Source of the DNA: Pseudo-nitzschia pungens
Taxonomy: Eukaryota; Bacillariophyta; Bacillariophyceae; Bacillariales; Bacillariaceae
NCBI GenBank assembly: GCA_037355855.1
Contig: CM074759.1
Coordinates: forward strand, 4,464,001-4,528,000
Reading direction: 5' to 3'
DNA length: 64,000 nt
The notes under the pieces are model-generated. The model did no database searches. It was not told the DNA's origin and worked only from the letters and a program-made list of their open reading frames with translations. Made by a program: the position numbers and the translations under genes. Shown here piece by piece: positions 31,158 through 44,050 of this stretch. How positions within the stretch are numbered: position 1 is the first letter of the stretch; every line of letters begins with the position of its first letter.

Positions 31158-34100
31158 TCAACCCTGAGGTCCAGTAAGCCAGGCTCTGAGAAGAGCAGCC
31201 TCTTGTTGGTATGGCTGCACTGGTGGGACAGGTGCTGCATACTGCTTCCTGGCAAGGTGGATGGTTGCAAGCCACTGCCGCTTGGCAGTCAGGGTGTAAC
31301 CTTGTAGGACGTGGAAAGGGGTTTGTAACAGGGAGTGTGACTGGGGAAGTGCACCAGCTGCACCAATTGCCAATTCTGAAGTGATGGACGCATCAAGAGA
31401 TTGGTGTTGTTCAGCATCAAGGGTACCCCCAGGACCATGGAGTCGTTCATTCCTATAAGTCCAAAGATCCCAGGAGGTAAGAAAGAACTGATGGATGACA
31501 GCTGTAGCCCAACGTTTGGGAGAGCGCTTGCTTCCAATGTGGGAGTAGTAGTCAGCCTGAATTTGGTACCAGCGAGGAGACCACCTACCAAGAAGCCAGT
31601 TGTGCCAGCCAATAGTCCTCTGTGCCCTGACAGCAGACGCAATTGCAAGTGAGTAGGATGATGGATAAATGGTCTGGCCCTTCCGAACTCTGGTGAGAAG
31701 ATCCACAATGGCAGCAACCAATGATGGATCAGTCTGCTCAACTTCAAGCCTCTTCTGCAGTGGTCCCTTGAAAGCTGACACACTGTGCTGTACTGCCCCA
31801 GGGTCCTTGCAGGAGAGCACATGAGAAACCTTCTCGTTGTCTGCATCACACAATGGGCACCGGGAGTGATCCTGATACTGGTAGTGAAGTAGTTGGTTGC
31901 CAACACCAATGCATCCAGAAGCAAATTTGACAAACCACCGTTGCATGCCAGGAGGGAGACGCTTGAAGGCAGACAGATGGGCACACCAATGGATGGAACT
32001 CAAAACAGGTTGTGGAATGGGAATATCATGGTGGGTCTGCCAGTATTTAAGAAGAGGAGGACCAGAAATGGCAACATGCAGAGCATTCTGATCAAACCTT
32101 GAACACTTGCATCCATTGAGAGAAAATGCCCAAGGCTCAAACACAAGTCTGGGATAGTGATGGGCCGAAGCTCTATGAACAGAGAGAAAGGCCTTTGCCA
32201 TGCTGTCAACCTGATGATTGCGAAGGGCCCACCAATCAAGAAAGATTCCAGCTTGATGGCCCTGAACCCACTGAAAGTGCACAGAGATTGGCAGGGCAGA
32301 AATCATGTTTCTGATGACATAAACATAATCAAAAGACTTTTGGGAAATAACCAAAGGCCAAGATCCCTGAGCCTGTTTGAGAGCTGTGTCACCATCCAGA
32401 GCAATAGTGATAGAGCCAGAAGCAATATCAAAAAGATTCACCAGAGCAGTGCAACAGGTGAGAACTCCAATGATACCCGCCAGTTCACTCCTGTAGGATG
32501 ACTGATCCTCAGGGGATCCACTGACAAAATTACAGCCAGTGAGGAACAATGAAGCAGTCTTGGTGGAGGTATTGGGTGACAAAATGAATGCAGAAGTTCC
32601 TCTGAGAAGGTCCGGATCAAATGACCCATCACAGACAGCACTGGCAATACCACTCTGGATAGCATCAACAAGGTGTTGACAGCCAGCCTGTGGTAGAGAA
32701 TATTTGTGGAGAAGTACCCTTGGAGACTCACAGAGTGCATCAAAGGCATCTACTGGGGAGTCTGGAAGAGAATCATATGGATTGTACTCCAGAGGATCCA
32801 TGTCAGGAGGTTCGGAAACAAAGGCTGAGGACCCAACCACTCGAACAACTTGGCCACAGATAACAGGGCAGACAAGCACATCAGCGCAGGCTGGTTTGTC
32901 AGAAAGGATGTCAGCAGTGACCCTGTATCTGCCCCTGCCCTGGGAGGTGCTCACAGTCCAGCCAGGAGAAGTTTTGAAGAATATTCTGTTGGTGGATGGA
33001 GACAAAAACCAAGGCCAAAGAGAAGCTGTCTGGGGAGAGAGCCAAGGCCCAAGATGAAAAGAAGGAGCTAGTGCCCTGGCTGCAGGGGGTGGACAAGGGG
33101 GAAGAAAACAGGTCTGAAGTGCCTTAATCCAAAAGCGCTTTGCTGCTGGAGGCCAAGATGGAGGACATCTCGGCCAGTCAAGATGATCCCTCAAGTGATT
33201 GGAGGATGTCAGCTGGAAAGCCATGGGAGAGAGTCTCTTCCCATCTGGAGTACAAATGTCAGCAAGGGAGATAGCCTTGAGTGACATGCGCATGTGATTC
33301 AAGAGGGACAAGTCAGCACCTCTGAAGCCGGCGTTGACAAAGGCTTGCATGAGATAGCAGTCATTGGAACGTAGCAGGGGAAGATCAGGGAAGTCTTCAA
33401 ACAAGCTCACAGGGTGAACAGAGAAAAACTTCCACACATGTTTGTACCAGCAAGGAGTGACGTAGGAAGCAAAAGGATGATATGGGGTGACACCAAGATG
33501 GAGAGGAATGCCAAGTTCGAGCCGTAGAGACTCAGCAGTTAGCCTGAGAATCCTACCAGTTTGGGAGGACCTGACAGATTCCTGAAAGAGGGTGGCAATA
33601 TGACTGAACTCTTGAAGGAGGTAGGGGTGAATGAAACCAAAGCCTTGATAGAGGGAAGGACCATAGAATACATGTCTGGGAAATGTCCGTGACATCCCTG
33701 CTTTATTCAGCACAGGAACAAGAGCGGGGTGAATTATCTTAGTCCAAGTGGCCTCATCAAGCTGCGTGACAGGCATGGGGTATTCAACAGACTTCATGAA
33801 AGAATACTTGAATGTGTAGAGGGATGCCCGCTTCTCACACTTGGAAGCCTTGAGCTGAGAGCCAAAAGACTGAGACTGTGACTTCATGTGAGCAATCTGT
33901 GCTTCCTCATTGCCATCCATGGAGATAAAAACCCCAAGGGTCTTGTCAGCATGGTCAACTTCAAAACGATCCAGGGTAGCGCGATTGCCATTCTTATCAG
34001 CAACAGAGAAGTCACCGGGCATGTCAGCAATGGAGCGATAGTCCCAACCGGATCCATTCCATTTGAAATCAATCAAATAACAGAAGGATTTGGCAGGTTC

Positions 34101-37074
34101 AATCGCACCACCAGTGGCAATAATCCCACCAGCCCATCGGTCAAGAGCTCCCTGAAAATCAACAGCCAATTCCTCACCAGATGTTGAGGAATCAGAGCCA
34201 GCACAAAACAAATCTGTGTCATCCACAAAGGCAAAACCCACAAGAGAAACCAGTTGCAGTGACAAAGAAGTGATAAGATGGACACCATGTCCAGCCTGTT
34301 GCATCATTCGGAAGACAATGGTTGACACCAAAGCCCAAAGAGTTGGACCAATACCATTGCCTTGGCCACAACCACTGAGAGGAACAGGTTCATCACCATA
34401 CACAGGACCTGACCGACCAAAACCAGTTTTGATGTGGTGCTTAGCATGTTGCAGAGTAGACAGAAGAACTTCACACACATGTGCAGGAACACCAAAGCTC
34501 TGGAGAGTGAGACCTGCAATGGGATGAGAGATTCTATCATAACAGCCCTTGGCATCATTCATAGCAACAGCACCGGATCTGCGCTTCTGCCTCAACACAT
34601 CACAGATGAGCTTCTTGTTCAAGCAGGTGTTGATGGCCTTGTGGTGTTTCCTGCTTCCATGTTGATCAACCGCAACTGCATTGGCACGTTCAGCATGGGC
34701 AAGAATGCGTCTGCCAATCATCTTGTTGTTGATTTGGAACTCAGGAGACATCAACTGGATGAGTCTCATCTTATCCACTCTATATTCACCAGGTTTCTTG
34801 AATATCTCAACATCAGTGATGACCTGCCAGGCAGAAGGAGAGAAGCCAACAATCAATGGGACTGATCTCAGTAGAGTGTCAAACTTGTTCAACTGGGGAT
34901 CCAGGGCAAAAGCCTTGTGGTGGGCAAAACTCAAACAAGAAGGTTCACTTGCTGTGCGTTCCCTCTGGTGTTTCCAGGCAGCAGCATTGTCAGCTGGACA
35001 CACTGAATAGTCAAAGGGAGGCAAACTCAGAATAGAGGCAGGGACTTTGAGACAAGAAAGAAATTCAGACAGGTATTTGTCAGTGGCAGGAGGAGGATTA
35101 TATGTGCCATCAAGAACTTGAGCAGAAGCATGGGCTGTGCCGAGGTAGCCAAAATCTTGAATGAAGGAGGGAGTCATGGAGGGAGTGCCAAGACACTGCT
35201 GTTGACGCCGGACATTGGATTCAGCCATAGCTGGAACCATAGTGGACTGGGACTCCAAGACCTGTTCAACACCATCATGGCCAACTGCAATAGCTCTCAA
35301 GACAGCTGACTTGTTGACACGTCCCCGAATAGACCTAGCAGCAAGGCCAAGCTCTCTTTGAAGTCGTTCCCTGCGCATCCTGGCACGAATCTGGGAAGCA
35401 TTCTGGTTGTGAGGTTTGCCTTCAGCAAGAAGTGCATCCACCAGGCCTTGATTGAAGGAGTCTCTCCATGAAGGGGCCAATTTTTTCACTGCCCGGTATT
35501 GCCTGTAAGCTTGTTTCAGGTGGAGGATAGCACTGGAAAGATCACTGTGTTCTCCTTTGTAGAGAGAAAGCTTGCATGCCAGCCTTTTCAAAACAGTATG
35601 ACTGGTGGACACACCCTGTCTCAGCTTAACAACACGCCGCCAAAAGTCAATTGTATCACGATAGACTTGCAGCTTCGGGGACCATGGAACCAGACCAGCT
35701 CTAGTGTGGCAAAGGTTTTGTTCAACAGAGAGCCTGAGAGAGGTGGAGGTTTCATGGAGGACTTCATATGTGGTGATGAGATCAGCGCGCACAGAAATAT
35801 CCCCAGACTGAAACTGAGCCAGGAGGTGCTCCAGCGTAGCTTGGAGAGAAAACACTCCAGCCTTGAGAAAGCTATGCCTGACACGCTTGAAATACCGTTG
35901 GCGCAGATGAGGGTGGGAGGACCGAAGTTTGGAATGAGAGAAGCGCACGGGAGGTGGCAGGTGTTTGCCCATGAGGCTGCAATTACAGACTTCAATCCAA
36001 AGCATTCTGTGGTCAGATTCCATGCCATAGGCGCCACCAAAGGGACAATACCCAGCCCGGAGAACATCAACATTCTCAGAGACCCAAATGGCATCAATTG
36101 GTGTTCGGGTAGTGTTGCGGTTGTGAGTGGCAGGAGGAGAAGACGTACTATGAAGGGTAAGAATGGCATCTCTGAAACCAAGAGCCTGGAGCTCAAAAGA
36201 CAAGCCATCAGTCCGAACATCAGTATTTTGATCAATCCCAAGAATGACCTGGTCACCTGCACCCAGACAGACCTGAAGGGCAGCAGTCAAATCCCTGTGA
36301 AAGAGGATGCATGGGTTGGGACTGAAAAGATTTTCAGCTGCTTGAAAGTATCGGTACTGTTGATTCCAGACGGAACCAAGATCCCTGTCATTTTCAACAG
36401 GGCAGTAAGCAGAAAACATAGTGACAGTGTAATCCATCCCTGCCCTGAAACTTGACAAAGGACCATCTTCCAAGACCAGAATGGATCAGCCCCATGGGCA
36501 ATCTTGTGGGAACTGAACAGTTGATCAATGGAAAATCCTGTACCACCAGGCTGAAGCCATGAACAGTCAGAAGCTTCATGCTTGTTGTTGGCAAGATAGG
36601 AAAAACTTGAGGGACTGACATTCTTCATGCGCCGATTGAAAAGATCACAGGGCAGGAGTTTGGATTCATTCAAACAATGTTCAGCAAAAAGAGCCACACT
36701 GGCATTGCTCTTGACAAATTGACGGGCGTTGTGCTTGGACATGGACATAAAGGCAGCTCTGCGCTGTGGTCCAATGTTTTGGAATGTGATGATGGTGGAG
36801 TTAGAGGATGGAGCTTGAGGGAAGGAATGACCAAAACGTGTCAGAATCCTTAGCAGCAAGAGAATTCTCCATGAAGAGTTAATTGGACAAAATGAGGGAC
36901 AGGGGAAGAGTCGGAGGGGGAAAAGGGAGAAACAGGAGAAGCGTTGATGGGATTTGGATTGGAAGGCATCCCATCACACCTCATATCAGAAGAGCTAACC
37001 ATGATCAGAAGGAAACCGAGTCTGTCGCACGGAAGAAAGAGTTGCCGGAGCTGATTTGGTGGAGACATTGGCAT
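31158..37074 (-). pseudogene. LINE-c ORF2 (frameshifted near the N-terminus)
   Basis: About 1,972 codons if shifts are ignored. Comparison with LINE-b shows four one-base insertions, at about 36858-36872, 36837-36841, 36478-36481 and 36432-36434, walking through the three frames. Downstream of 36430 it is open for about 1,750 codons, including APE end motifs (RTPIDAIWV, MESDHRMLWIE), RT (FAFVDDTD), the intact 170-residue linker missing in LINE-a, RNase H (CDGSF, SYRSELAGI, LDGDTAL, QVDSMAK) and CPLCDADNEKVSHVLSC. Confidence 0.88.
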
Positions 37075-39955
37075 GGCTCAAATCACTGACACTAGCATCA
37101 TGACTGGAAGAGAATGCAATTGCAGCAACTCCAAGCCTCAATGCAGAGGCTGCATCTTCCCCACCACCTGCAGCAGGAACTGCAGTTGAGGAATCAGGAG
37201 AGGCCACAGGGAGGTCACCAGCCATGGCATTATGGGGAGGGTCAGGAACTGCAGGGGGAACTTCAGGAGGAATACCAGGAGAGGCATCAGCCTTGGCCAC
37301 ATGGGTAGGATCACCTCCAGTAGGAACACCACCTGCAGGCGCTGAAGCCTGGACATCAGTGAGATTGGAAGTACCGGTTGCTAAAGTATCCATGGATTGA
37401 GAATCATCAAATCCTCCACCACCACTGTCAGCACGGGCTTGGAGGTTAAAGTGCAGATCTAGATCAAAGGTGAGGTCTGGGGCAAGGTCAACTGACAAGT
37501 CATCATCAACAAGTTCCCAATCTCTTGCATCCCCATCACCAAAAAAGGGAAGAGAGTCATCCTGCATTGGATCTGCAGCAGGTTCAGTTTCCACAACACA
37601 ATTGGCAGCAGCATCCCAATGGTAGGCTTCCATTTCAGTCAAGCACTCAGAAGAGAACCATTGTCGAACACAAGAACCATAATGAGCTTCCAGTATAATA
37701 GGCAGGAAAGACAACATGGCCATTGCTTCAGCCTTGGTAGTGATATTGTACAAAGCAAGGATCTCGCCTCGGTATGAACTGGTATCAACAGAAAGAAAAA
37801 GAGGCCATGACCAATTGTCACGGGTTCTGATGCCCAGAAGCACACTGCGCAGTGTCTTCAAACCCAGCCCTTGGCCCAAGTCAACTGGAAGATCAAGATC
37901 AACTACCCCCAAAACAGGAGCAGTTTCATGGCTCTCAATAAATTTGGCTTGGCGGTGCTTAGCCTGGCGAACAGTCTTGAGCTTGGAGGGGGGAAGAGGT
38001 CTGTCAGAAGGATTGGTAGCTGTCTCAATAAACTTGTAGAATTTACCATCAGGTAACGAGGCAATGTCTGAAGGTTTGCAACGGTTGAACTGGGCTTTGA
38101 GGAGCTTAACAGTGTGGGCGCGCTTTGTTGCATCACATAAAACATGAGCAGCCAGAACCGGATTGGGATCAGGAGTTCTGGAGTTGTCAAGACTGATATT
38201 CTTCCTGATAACAGCAATAGGACAGGCCTGAAACCTGGGATGAGTCTGAAGCAATTCAGTTGTAGTGGTCAAGATCAAAACTCTGCATGTAAGATCCAAG
38301 GAGAAAGCCACAGGTGACAACAACTGGGGCCTGTATGTGGTCATATTTCAGCTCCATGTCACGGTCTCTGAGCCTCTGGAGCAACTTGTGCTGAAAAGAG
38401 TTTCTCCAGGGAAGCACTGTGTCCCAAAAAGAAGCGTAGATGAGGAGCAGTTCTACTGCGAAGCCAGAGCTGAGCAACATACAATTCCAAGGTCTTCCTG
38501 TCAGGGAAGTGTCGTCCAAAACTTGGTAACAGGCTTGGCCTTGGGGTTGAGCCTGGCTCTGGAGGGAAAGACATACAACACCAGGCGCTTGTCAACAGTC
38601 CATAGAAGATCCAAAGCTTCCTTGAGAGACTTGAGCAGCTCATCATATAGTTCCCCAGGGCGTTGTGACATCAACCTTGGAAGGGACAGAGTGACATAAG
38701 AACTATGAGAACACTTGGTGCCAGCAGTGACATCCACTGGAGCTCTAGAATCACTGGAGCAAACCCCTCGGCGTTGGAGGAAATGCCCAGCAGAGGAGGA
38801 CAAGACAGTAGCATCACCACCACCAGGAAGAAAGGACACTGATTTGGAAGTGGAAGCATCATCAACTGCAGTTGGCGCAGGTGTAGGAGGTCGCTTCTTG
38901 AAATGCCAGTGGGAGCCAAGCACCTGATTGGCTGCCAACCAAACTCTTCCTTCAGTGCTGGGCAAAAGGTTACCTTCACAATACAGGTCATCAAAACACT
39001 CAGGAGACATCTTGGCCAAACCAATAAGACATCTCTTCAGAGCATGGCCTGAAGGTTGCTTGGTCCAGTCTGCAGAGGCTTGAAAGCAGAGAGAAGCAAG
39101 GGAAACCAGGGACTCCACAGAAGCAGTTCTCCACTCAGGGTTGTCAGGAAAAGCTTGAGCATATGCTGGAGGGATGGCAGACTGACAGACATCATGGATG
39201 GATTTCTTGTCATTCCCATCTTTCTTGCTGAAGAAGTGAGTGGGACTAGGACACCCAGTCCATAGCCGGGATCCTGCTGGAGTTTTACGAAGAGTGTGGA
39301 AAGGGGTGGGAATGGAAGCACGACCAGTAAAAGGCCCCTTACCGTAGAAGCACCAGAGGAAGGAATCTGAGTGAGCTTTGTTGGCAGCAGCCAGGGCTTT
39401 CTTGCGCAGGGCATGTCGCTCTGCAGACGGTGTGTCAGAAAGAAATGCAAGAGTAGCTTGTTTCAGACTAGACTTGGAAGGAGAGACCTTGGAAGGAGGG
39501 TGCTTAGAGTCTGAGTGCTCAGAGCCTGGCTGGCCATCCCTAGACGTCGCACTGTTGGACTTTCCACTGTTGGACTTCCCACTGTTGGACGTCCCACTGT
39601 TGGAATTTCCACTGTTGGACTTCCCACTGTTGGACTTCCCACTGTCAGACGTCCCACTGTCGGACTGCCCACTGCCTGAATGCCCTGTGTCTGAATGCCC
39701 AGTGCCTGACTGCTCAGTGCTCATATCAACATCATCTAGTGCACCAGTAGACACAGCAGAAGTGAAGGACATATCATCATCAGAAGGGAGTGAATCCCTA
39801 GCTGTACGGGGAGAGGGAGGGGGAGAGGGAGTAGCCTGAAGAACGGAACCAGCAGGTAGTCGGCGGGAAGGGGTCCCCGTAAAGGCGCGTTTGTTTGAAG
39901 GAGTGTTAGCCAAGGGAGACCTTTTTCGCCTGGAAGCTGGCGGGGGGGGAGGCAT
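36995..39955 (-). pseudogene. LINE-c ORF1 (three frameshifts)
   Basis: Starts MPPPPPASRRKRSPLANTPS at 39955. The N-terminal low-complexity part has NSGKS/NSGTS repeats (15-bp units, 39540-39660) instead of the GSQQ repeats of LINE-b. The conserved core begins at SFLWCFYGKGPFTGRASIP. One-base insertions at about 38503, 38384 and 38260 shift through all three frames and return to the original, so the C-terminal third (LQTHPRFQACPIAVIRKN to FPSDHG) is in phase again. The stop overlaps the ORF2 start as in LINE-b. Confidence 0.85.
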
Positions 39956-41555
39956 GGTGGGGCTAGGATCGTCTGAATAGGCGTGTTGGCTCGGGCGCTG
40001 GTAGGCTGTCAGTGTTAACCTGTATGGATATATACAGATGGGCGTAGCCTGGAAACAGGGTACAGCAGCAACAACAAGGGTAACCTTGGTCTGGACAAGG
40101 AAAAGGTCCCTGGGGATCCAAAAAAATATACTGGAGCACACCCACAAAAGTCACCGGGGAACTCAGAAATTTTTGCTAAAAAACGAGCAAAATTTGTCTC
40201 ACACTTGGAGCACAAAAACTCTGTGCGCGGAAGAGCTCTGCAAATCGTGTAGGCTTGTACTCTGCAAATTGTACTCTGCAAATCGTGTAGGCTTGTACTC
40301 GTACCGTACTCCGAGCCTGAAAATTGTGCAAATTTGAACAATTTTGCAACTACTGCAAATCGTGTAGGCTTGTAGGCTTGCAAATTCAAATCGGATACAG
40401 TTCGAATTGAAATACAGCAGCCCCAGGGAAGCTTGGACCTTGTAAACAGGGGCTTTAGTAGGAACACTTAGGGACCGGGGGATAGCAATGGCAGGGCACA
40501 CTTAAAAGGCTCAGGAGGGAACTTGAAGTTCAAACTCGCGAGTACTTATAAGTGGAAACAGTATCCAGGGGCAATTGGCTTGAAAACAGGTACCTTGAGC
40601 GAGACACTTAGGGACCAGGGAAGCTGCTTGCTTGAAAACAGGGGCTTTAGTAGAAAAACCTAGGGACCAGGGGGAGGCTTGTGTCTTGAAAACAGTGTCG
40701 AACTTGAAGTTCAAGTTGGGGTTGCTTAATAGCGAAAACACTTAGGGATCAGGGAACCCACGAACACTTAGGGACCAGAGAAACTGTAGTCTTGGAAACA
40801 AGGGGCGATAGTAGCTGTAGTCTTGGAAACAAGAGTGCACTAAGTAGGAGGTACTTAGGGATCGGTTGGTCTTGGCTTGAAAACAGATGTAGTAGGGGGA
40901 GCCTTAAGCGAAAACACTTAGGGACTGGGGGGCTTGGCTAGGAAACAGGGTAGCACTTAAGTGAAAGGTACTTAAGAAGCAGGGAGGCTATTGACTTGAA
41001 AACAGGGAGGGAACTAGAAGATATGCTTGCGAGGAACCTTCTAGAAAGGGGGGGTATGTATGCGTTCGACAACTTCAACTTGAAAAGACTTAGGGAACTC
41101 AGCAAGGAACCTTGAAGAATGTAGAACGTTAAGTGGATATCACTTAAGGGGCTTGAAAGACTGTACAGCATTAAATAATAAGGTAGCTTGAAAACAGATC
41201 GAAAAAAAACAAACCGAGCTCGGAGACAAAGCGAAACCGAAACAGATTCAGCTGTAGAAATTAGTACTGGTGTTGCTGTAGAAAATTATGTGTTGTTTTG
41301 CTGCCGAAGCTTGTTGTTGCCGATCGACCGACCGACAGGAAACAAGCAACGAAAGCAACCAAAGGGAGCAAGGAGCAGGCAAACAAACAGCAGAATCAGA
41401 CAGGGAAGGTCTCTGTTGATAGGTGTAGTGCTTGGTTTTGTTGTAGGAGCTTTAGAAGTGAGTGAGATATCAAAGGGGAAAGTTGTGTAGAAATCTACGT
41501 GTTTTAAGTACTGGAACATCGGAACGTCGGACAAAATCGCGCGTCGCAAAATTGT
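39956..41555 (-). promoter_or_regulatory. LINE-c 5'UTR
   Basis: 1.6 kb, LINE sense on minus. It contains many copies of the word GGTCCCTAAGTGT (seen as ACACTTAGGGACC) and CTGTTTTCAAG; ACTCGCGAGTACTTATAAGT (40535-40554 on plus), which is two adjacent 10-bp palindromes; and the odd palindrome GAACTTGAAGTTC (40519-40531). It begins with the family's GC-rich terminal block. Internal promoter function is expected for a LINE 5'UTR; the individual sites are inferred. Confidence 0.55.
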
Positions 41556-41639
41556 AAAGGCCGGGGCAGGAGAAGCACCGGTTGAGATCAAAGCAACAGC
41601 TGAAAAGCAGGCAATTGGGTGTTGGAGCTGCGGTTGAGG
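41556..41639 (-). other. LINE-b 5'UTR resumed; right TSD of LINE-c
   Basis: 41556-41574 is the second copy of the 19-bp duplication. The following ~65 bp (AAGCACCGGTTGAGATCAAAG..., AAAGCAGGCAATTGGGTGTTGGA) is a single unit of the minisatellite that is amplified in LINE-a. Confidence 0.85.
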
Positions 41640-44050
41640 GAAAAGGCCGGGGCAGGAGAAGCACCGGTGACTGCTGGGGAGCTCACTGCTGGTGGGCTGA
41701 CTGCTGGTGAGCTGACTGCTGGTGGGCTGACTGCTGGTGAGCTGACTGCTGGAGGGCTGACTGCTGGTGAGCTGACTGCTGGTGGGCTGACTGCTGGTGG
41801 GCTGACTGCTGGTGGGCTGACTGCTGGGGAGCTCACTGCTGGTGGGCTGACTGCTGGCGAGCTGACGGCTGGTGGGCTGACTGCTGGTGGGCTGACTGCT
41901 GGTGGGCTGACTGCTGGTGGGCTGACTGCTGGTGAGCTGACTGCTGGTGAGCTGACTGCTGATGGGCTGACTGCTGGTGGGCTGACTGCTGGTGAGCGGA
42001 CTGCTGGTGAGCGGACTGCTGGTGGGCTGACTGCTGGTGAGCTGACTGCTGGTGGGCTGACTGCTGGTGGGCTGACTGCTGGTGGGCTGACTGCTGGTGA
42101 GCTGACTGCTGGGGGGCTGACTGCTGGTGAGCTAACTGCTGGTGGGCTGACTGCTGGTGAGCTGACTGCTGGTGAGCTGACTGCTGGTGGGCTGACTGCT
42201 GGTGGGCTGACTGCTGGTGGCCTGTCTGCTGATGGGCTCACCGCTGGTGGGCTGACTGCTGGGGAGCTGACTGCTGGTGGGCTGACTGCTGGTGGGCTGA
42301 CTGCTGGTGGGCTGACTGCTGGTGGGCTGACTGCTGGTGGGCTGACTGCTGGTGAGCTGACTGCTGGTGAGCTGACTGCTGGTGAGCTGACTGCTGGTGA
42401 GCTGACTGCTGGTGAGCTGACTGCTGGTGGGCTGACTGCTGGTGAGCTGACTGCTGGTGAGCTGACTGCTGGTGGGCAGACTGCTGGTGGGCTGACTGCT
42501 GGTGAGCTGACTGCTGGTGGGCTGACTGCTGGTGGGCTGACTGCTGGTGGGCTGACTGCTGGTGAGCTGACTACTGGTGGGCTGACTGCTGGTGGGCTGA
42601 CTGCTGGTGAGCTGACGGCGGATGGGCTGACTGCTGGTGGGCCGACTGCTGGTGAGCGGACTGCTGGTGAGCGGACTGCTGGTGGGCTGACTGCTGGTGA
42701 GCTGACTGCTGGTGGGCTGACTGCTGGTGGGCTGACTGCTGGTGGGCTGACTGCTGGTGGGCTGACTGCTGGTGAGCTGACTGCTGGGGGGCTGACTGCT
42801 GGTGAGCGGACTGCTGGTGAGCTGACTGCTGGTGGGCTGACAGCTGGTGGGCTGACTGCTGGTGGGCTGACTGCTGGTGAGCTGACTGCTGATGGGCTGA
42901 CTGCTGGTGAGCTGACTGCTGGTGGGCTGACTGCTGGTGGGCTGACTGCTGGTGAGCTGACTGCTGATGGGCTGACTGCTGGTGGGCCGACTGCTGGTGA
43001 GCTGACTGCTGGTGGGCTGACTGCTGGTGGGCTGACTGCTGGTGAGCTGACTGCTGGTGAGCTGACTGCTGGTGGGCTGACTGCTGGTGAGCTGACTGCT
43101 GGTGGGCTGACTGCTGGTGGGCTGACTGCTTGTGGGCTGACTGCTGGTGAGCTGACTGCTGGTGGGCTGACTGCTGGTGGGCTGACTGCTGGTGGGCTGA
43201 CTGCTGGTGGGCTGACTGCTGGTGGGCTGACTGCTGGTGAGCTGACTGCTGGTGAGCTGACTGCTGGTGAGCTGACTGCTGGTGGGCTGACTGCTGGTGA
43301 GCTGACTGCTGGTGAGCTGACTGCTGGTGGGCAGACTGCTGGTGGGCTGACTGCTGGTGGGCTGACTGGTGGTGGGCTGACTGCTGGTGGCCTGTCTGCT
43401 GATGGGCTCACCGCTGGTGGGCTGACTGCTGGGGAGCTGACTGCTGGTGGGCTGACTGCTGGTGGGCTGACTGCTGGTGGGCTGACTGCTGGTGGGCTGA
43501 CTGCTGGTGGGCTGACTGCTGGTGAGCTGACTGCTGGTGAGCTGACTGCTGGTGAGCTGACTGCTGATGGGCTGACTGCTGGTGAGCTGACTGCTGGTGG
43601 GCTGACTGCTGGTGAGCTGACTGCTGGTGAGCTGACTGCTGGTGAGCTGACTGCTAGTGGGCTGACTGCTGGTGGGCTGACTGCTGGTGATCTGACTGCT
43701 GGTGGGCTGACTGCTGGTGGGCCGACTGCTGGTGGGCTGACTGCTGGTGGGCTGACTGCTGGTGAGCTGACTGCTGGTGGGCTGACTGCTGGTGGGCTGA
43801 CTGCTTGTGGGCTGACTGCTGGTGGGCTGACTGCGTGTGGGCTGACTGCTGGTTGGCTGACTGCTGGTGGGCTGACTGCTGGTGAGCGGACTGCTGGTGG
43901 GCTGACTGCTGGTGGGCTGACTGCTGGTGGGCTGACTGCTGGTGGGCTGACTGCTGGTGAGCTGACTGCTGGTGGGCTGACTGCTGGTGGGCTGACTGCT
44001 TGTGGGCTGACTGCTGGTGGGCTGACTGCTGAGAGCCTGACTGCTGGGAG
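41640..44050. repeat. 2.4-kb array of ~160 copies of a 15-bp minisatellite in the LINE-b 5'UTR
   Basis: Consensus CTGACTGCTGGTGGG, with variants GGTGAG, GGGGAG and GATGGG arranged in higher-order blocks; for example, the segment around 42220-42480 recurs at about 43390-43640 with the same variant order, including the rare CCTGTCTGCTGATGGGCTCACCGC stretch. All six frames are largely open (up to ~890 codons) because the unit is a multiple of three and lacks stops; these ORFs are not genes. LINE-c lacks the array and LINE-a has a different one at the same place. Confidence 0.95.

Larger units (their letters stand above)
30860..41555 (-). mobile_element. LINE-c: full-length LINE nested in the LINE-b 5'UTR
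   Basis: 10.7 kb from the 3' tail (30860) to the 5' terminus ACAATTTTGCGACGCGCGATTT (plus-strand reverse, ending 41555), with a 19-bp target duplication. It lacks the minisatellites of LINE-a and LINE-b and has a distinct ORF1 N-terminus shared with LINE-d, so it belongs to a second subfamily. Seven single-base insertions break the ORFs. Confidence 0.92.

Noticed and set aside
41640..44050. CRISPR-like array
   Set aside because: Units are contiguous 15-bp repeats with no unique spacers, in eukaryotic LINE DNA.
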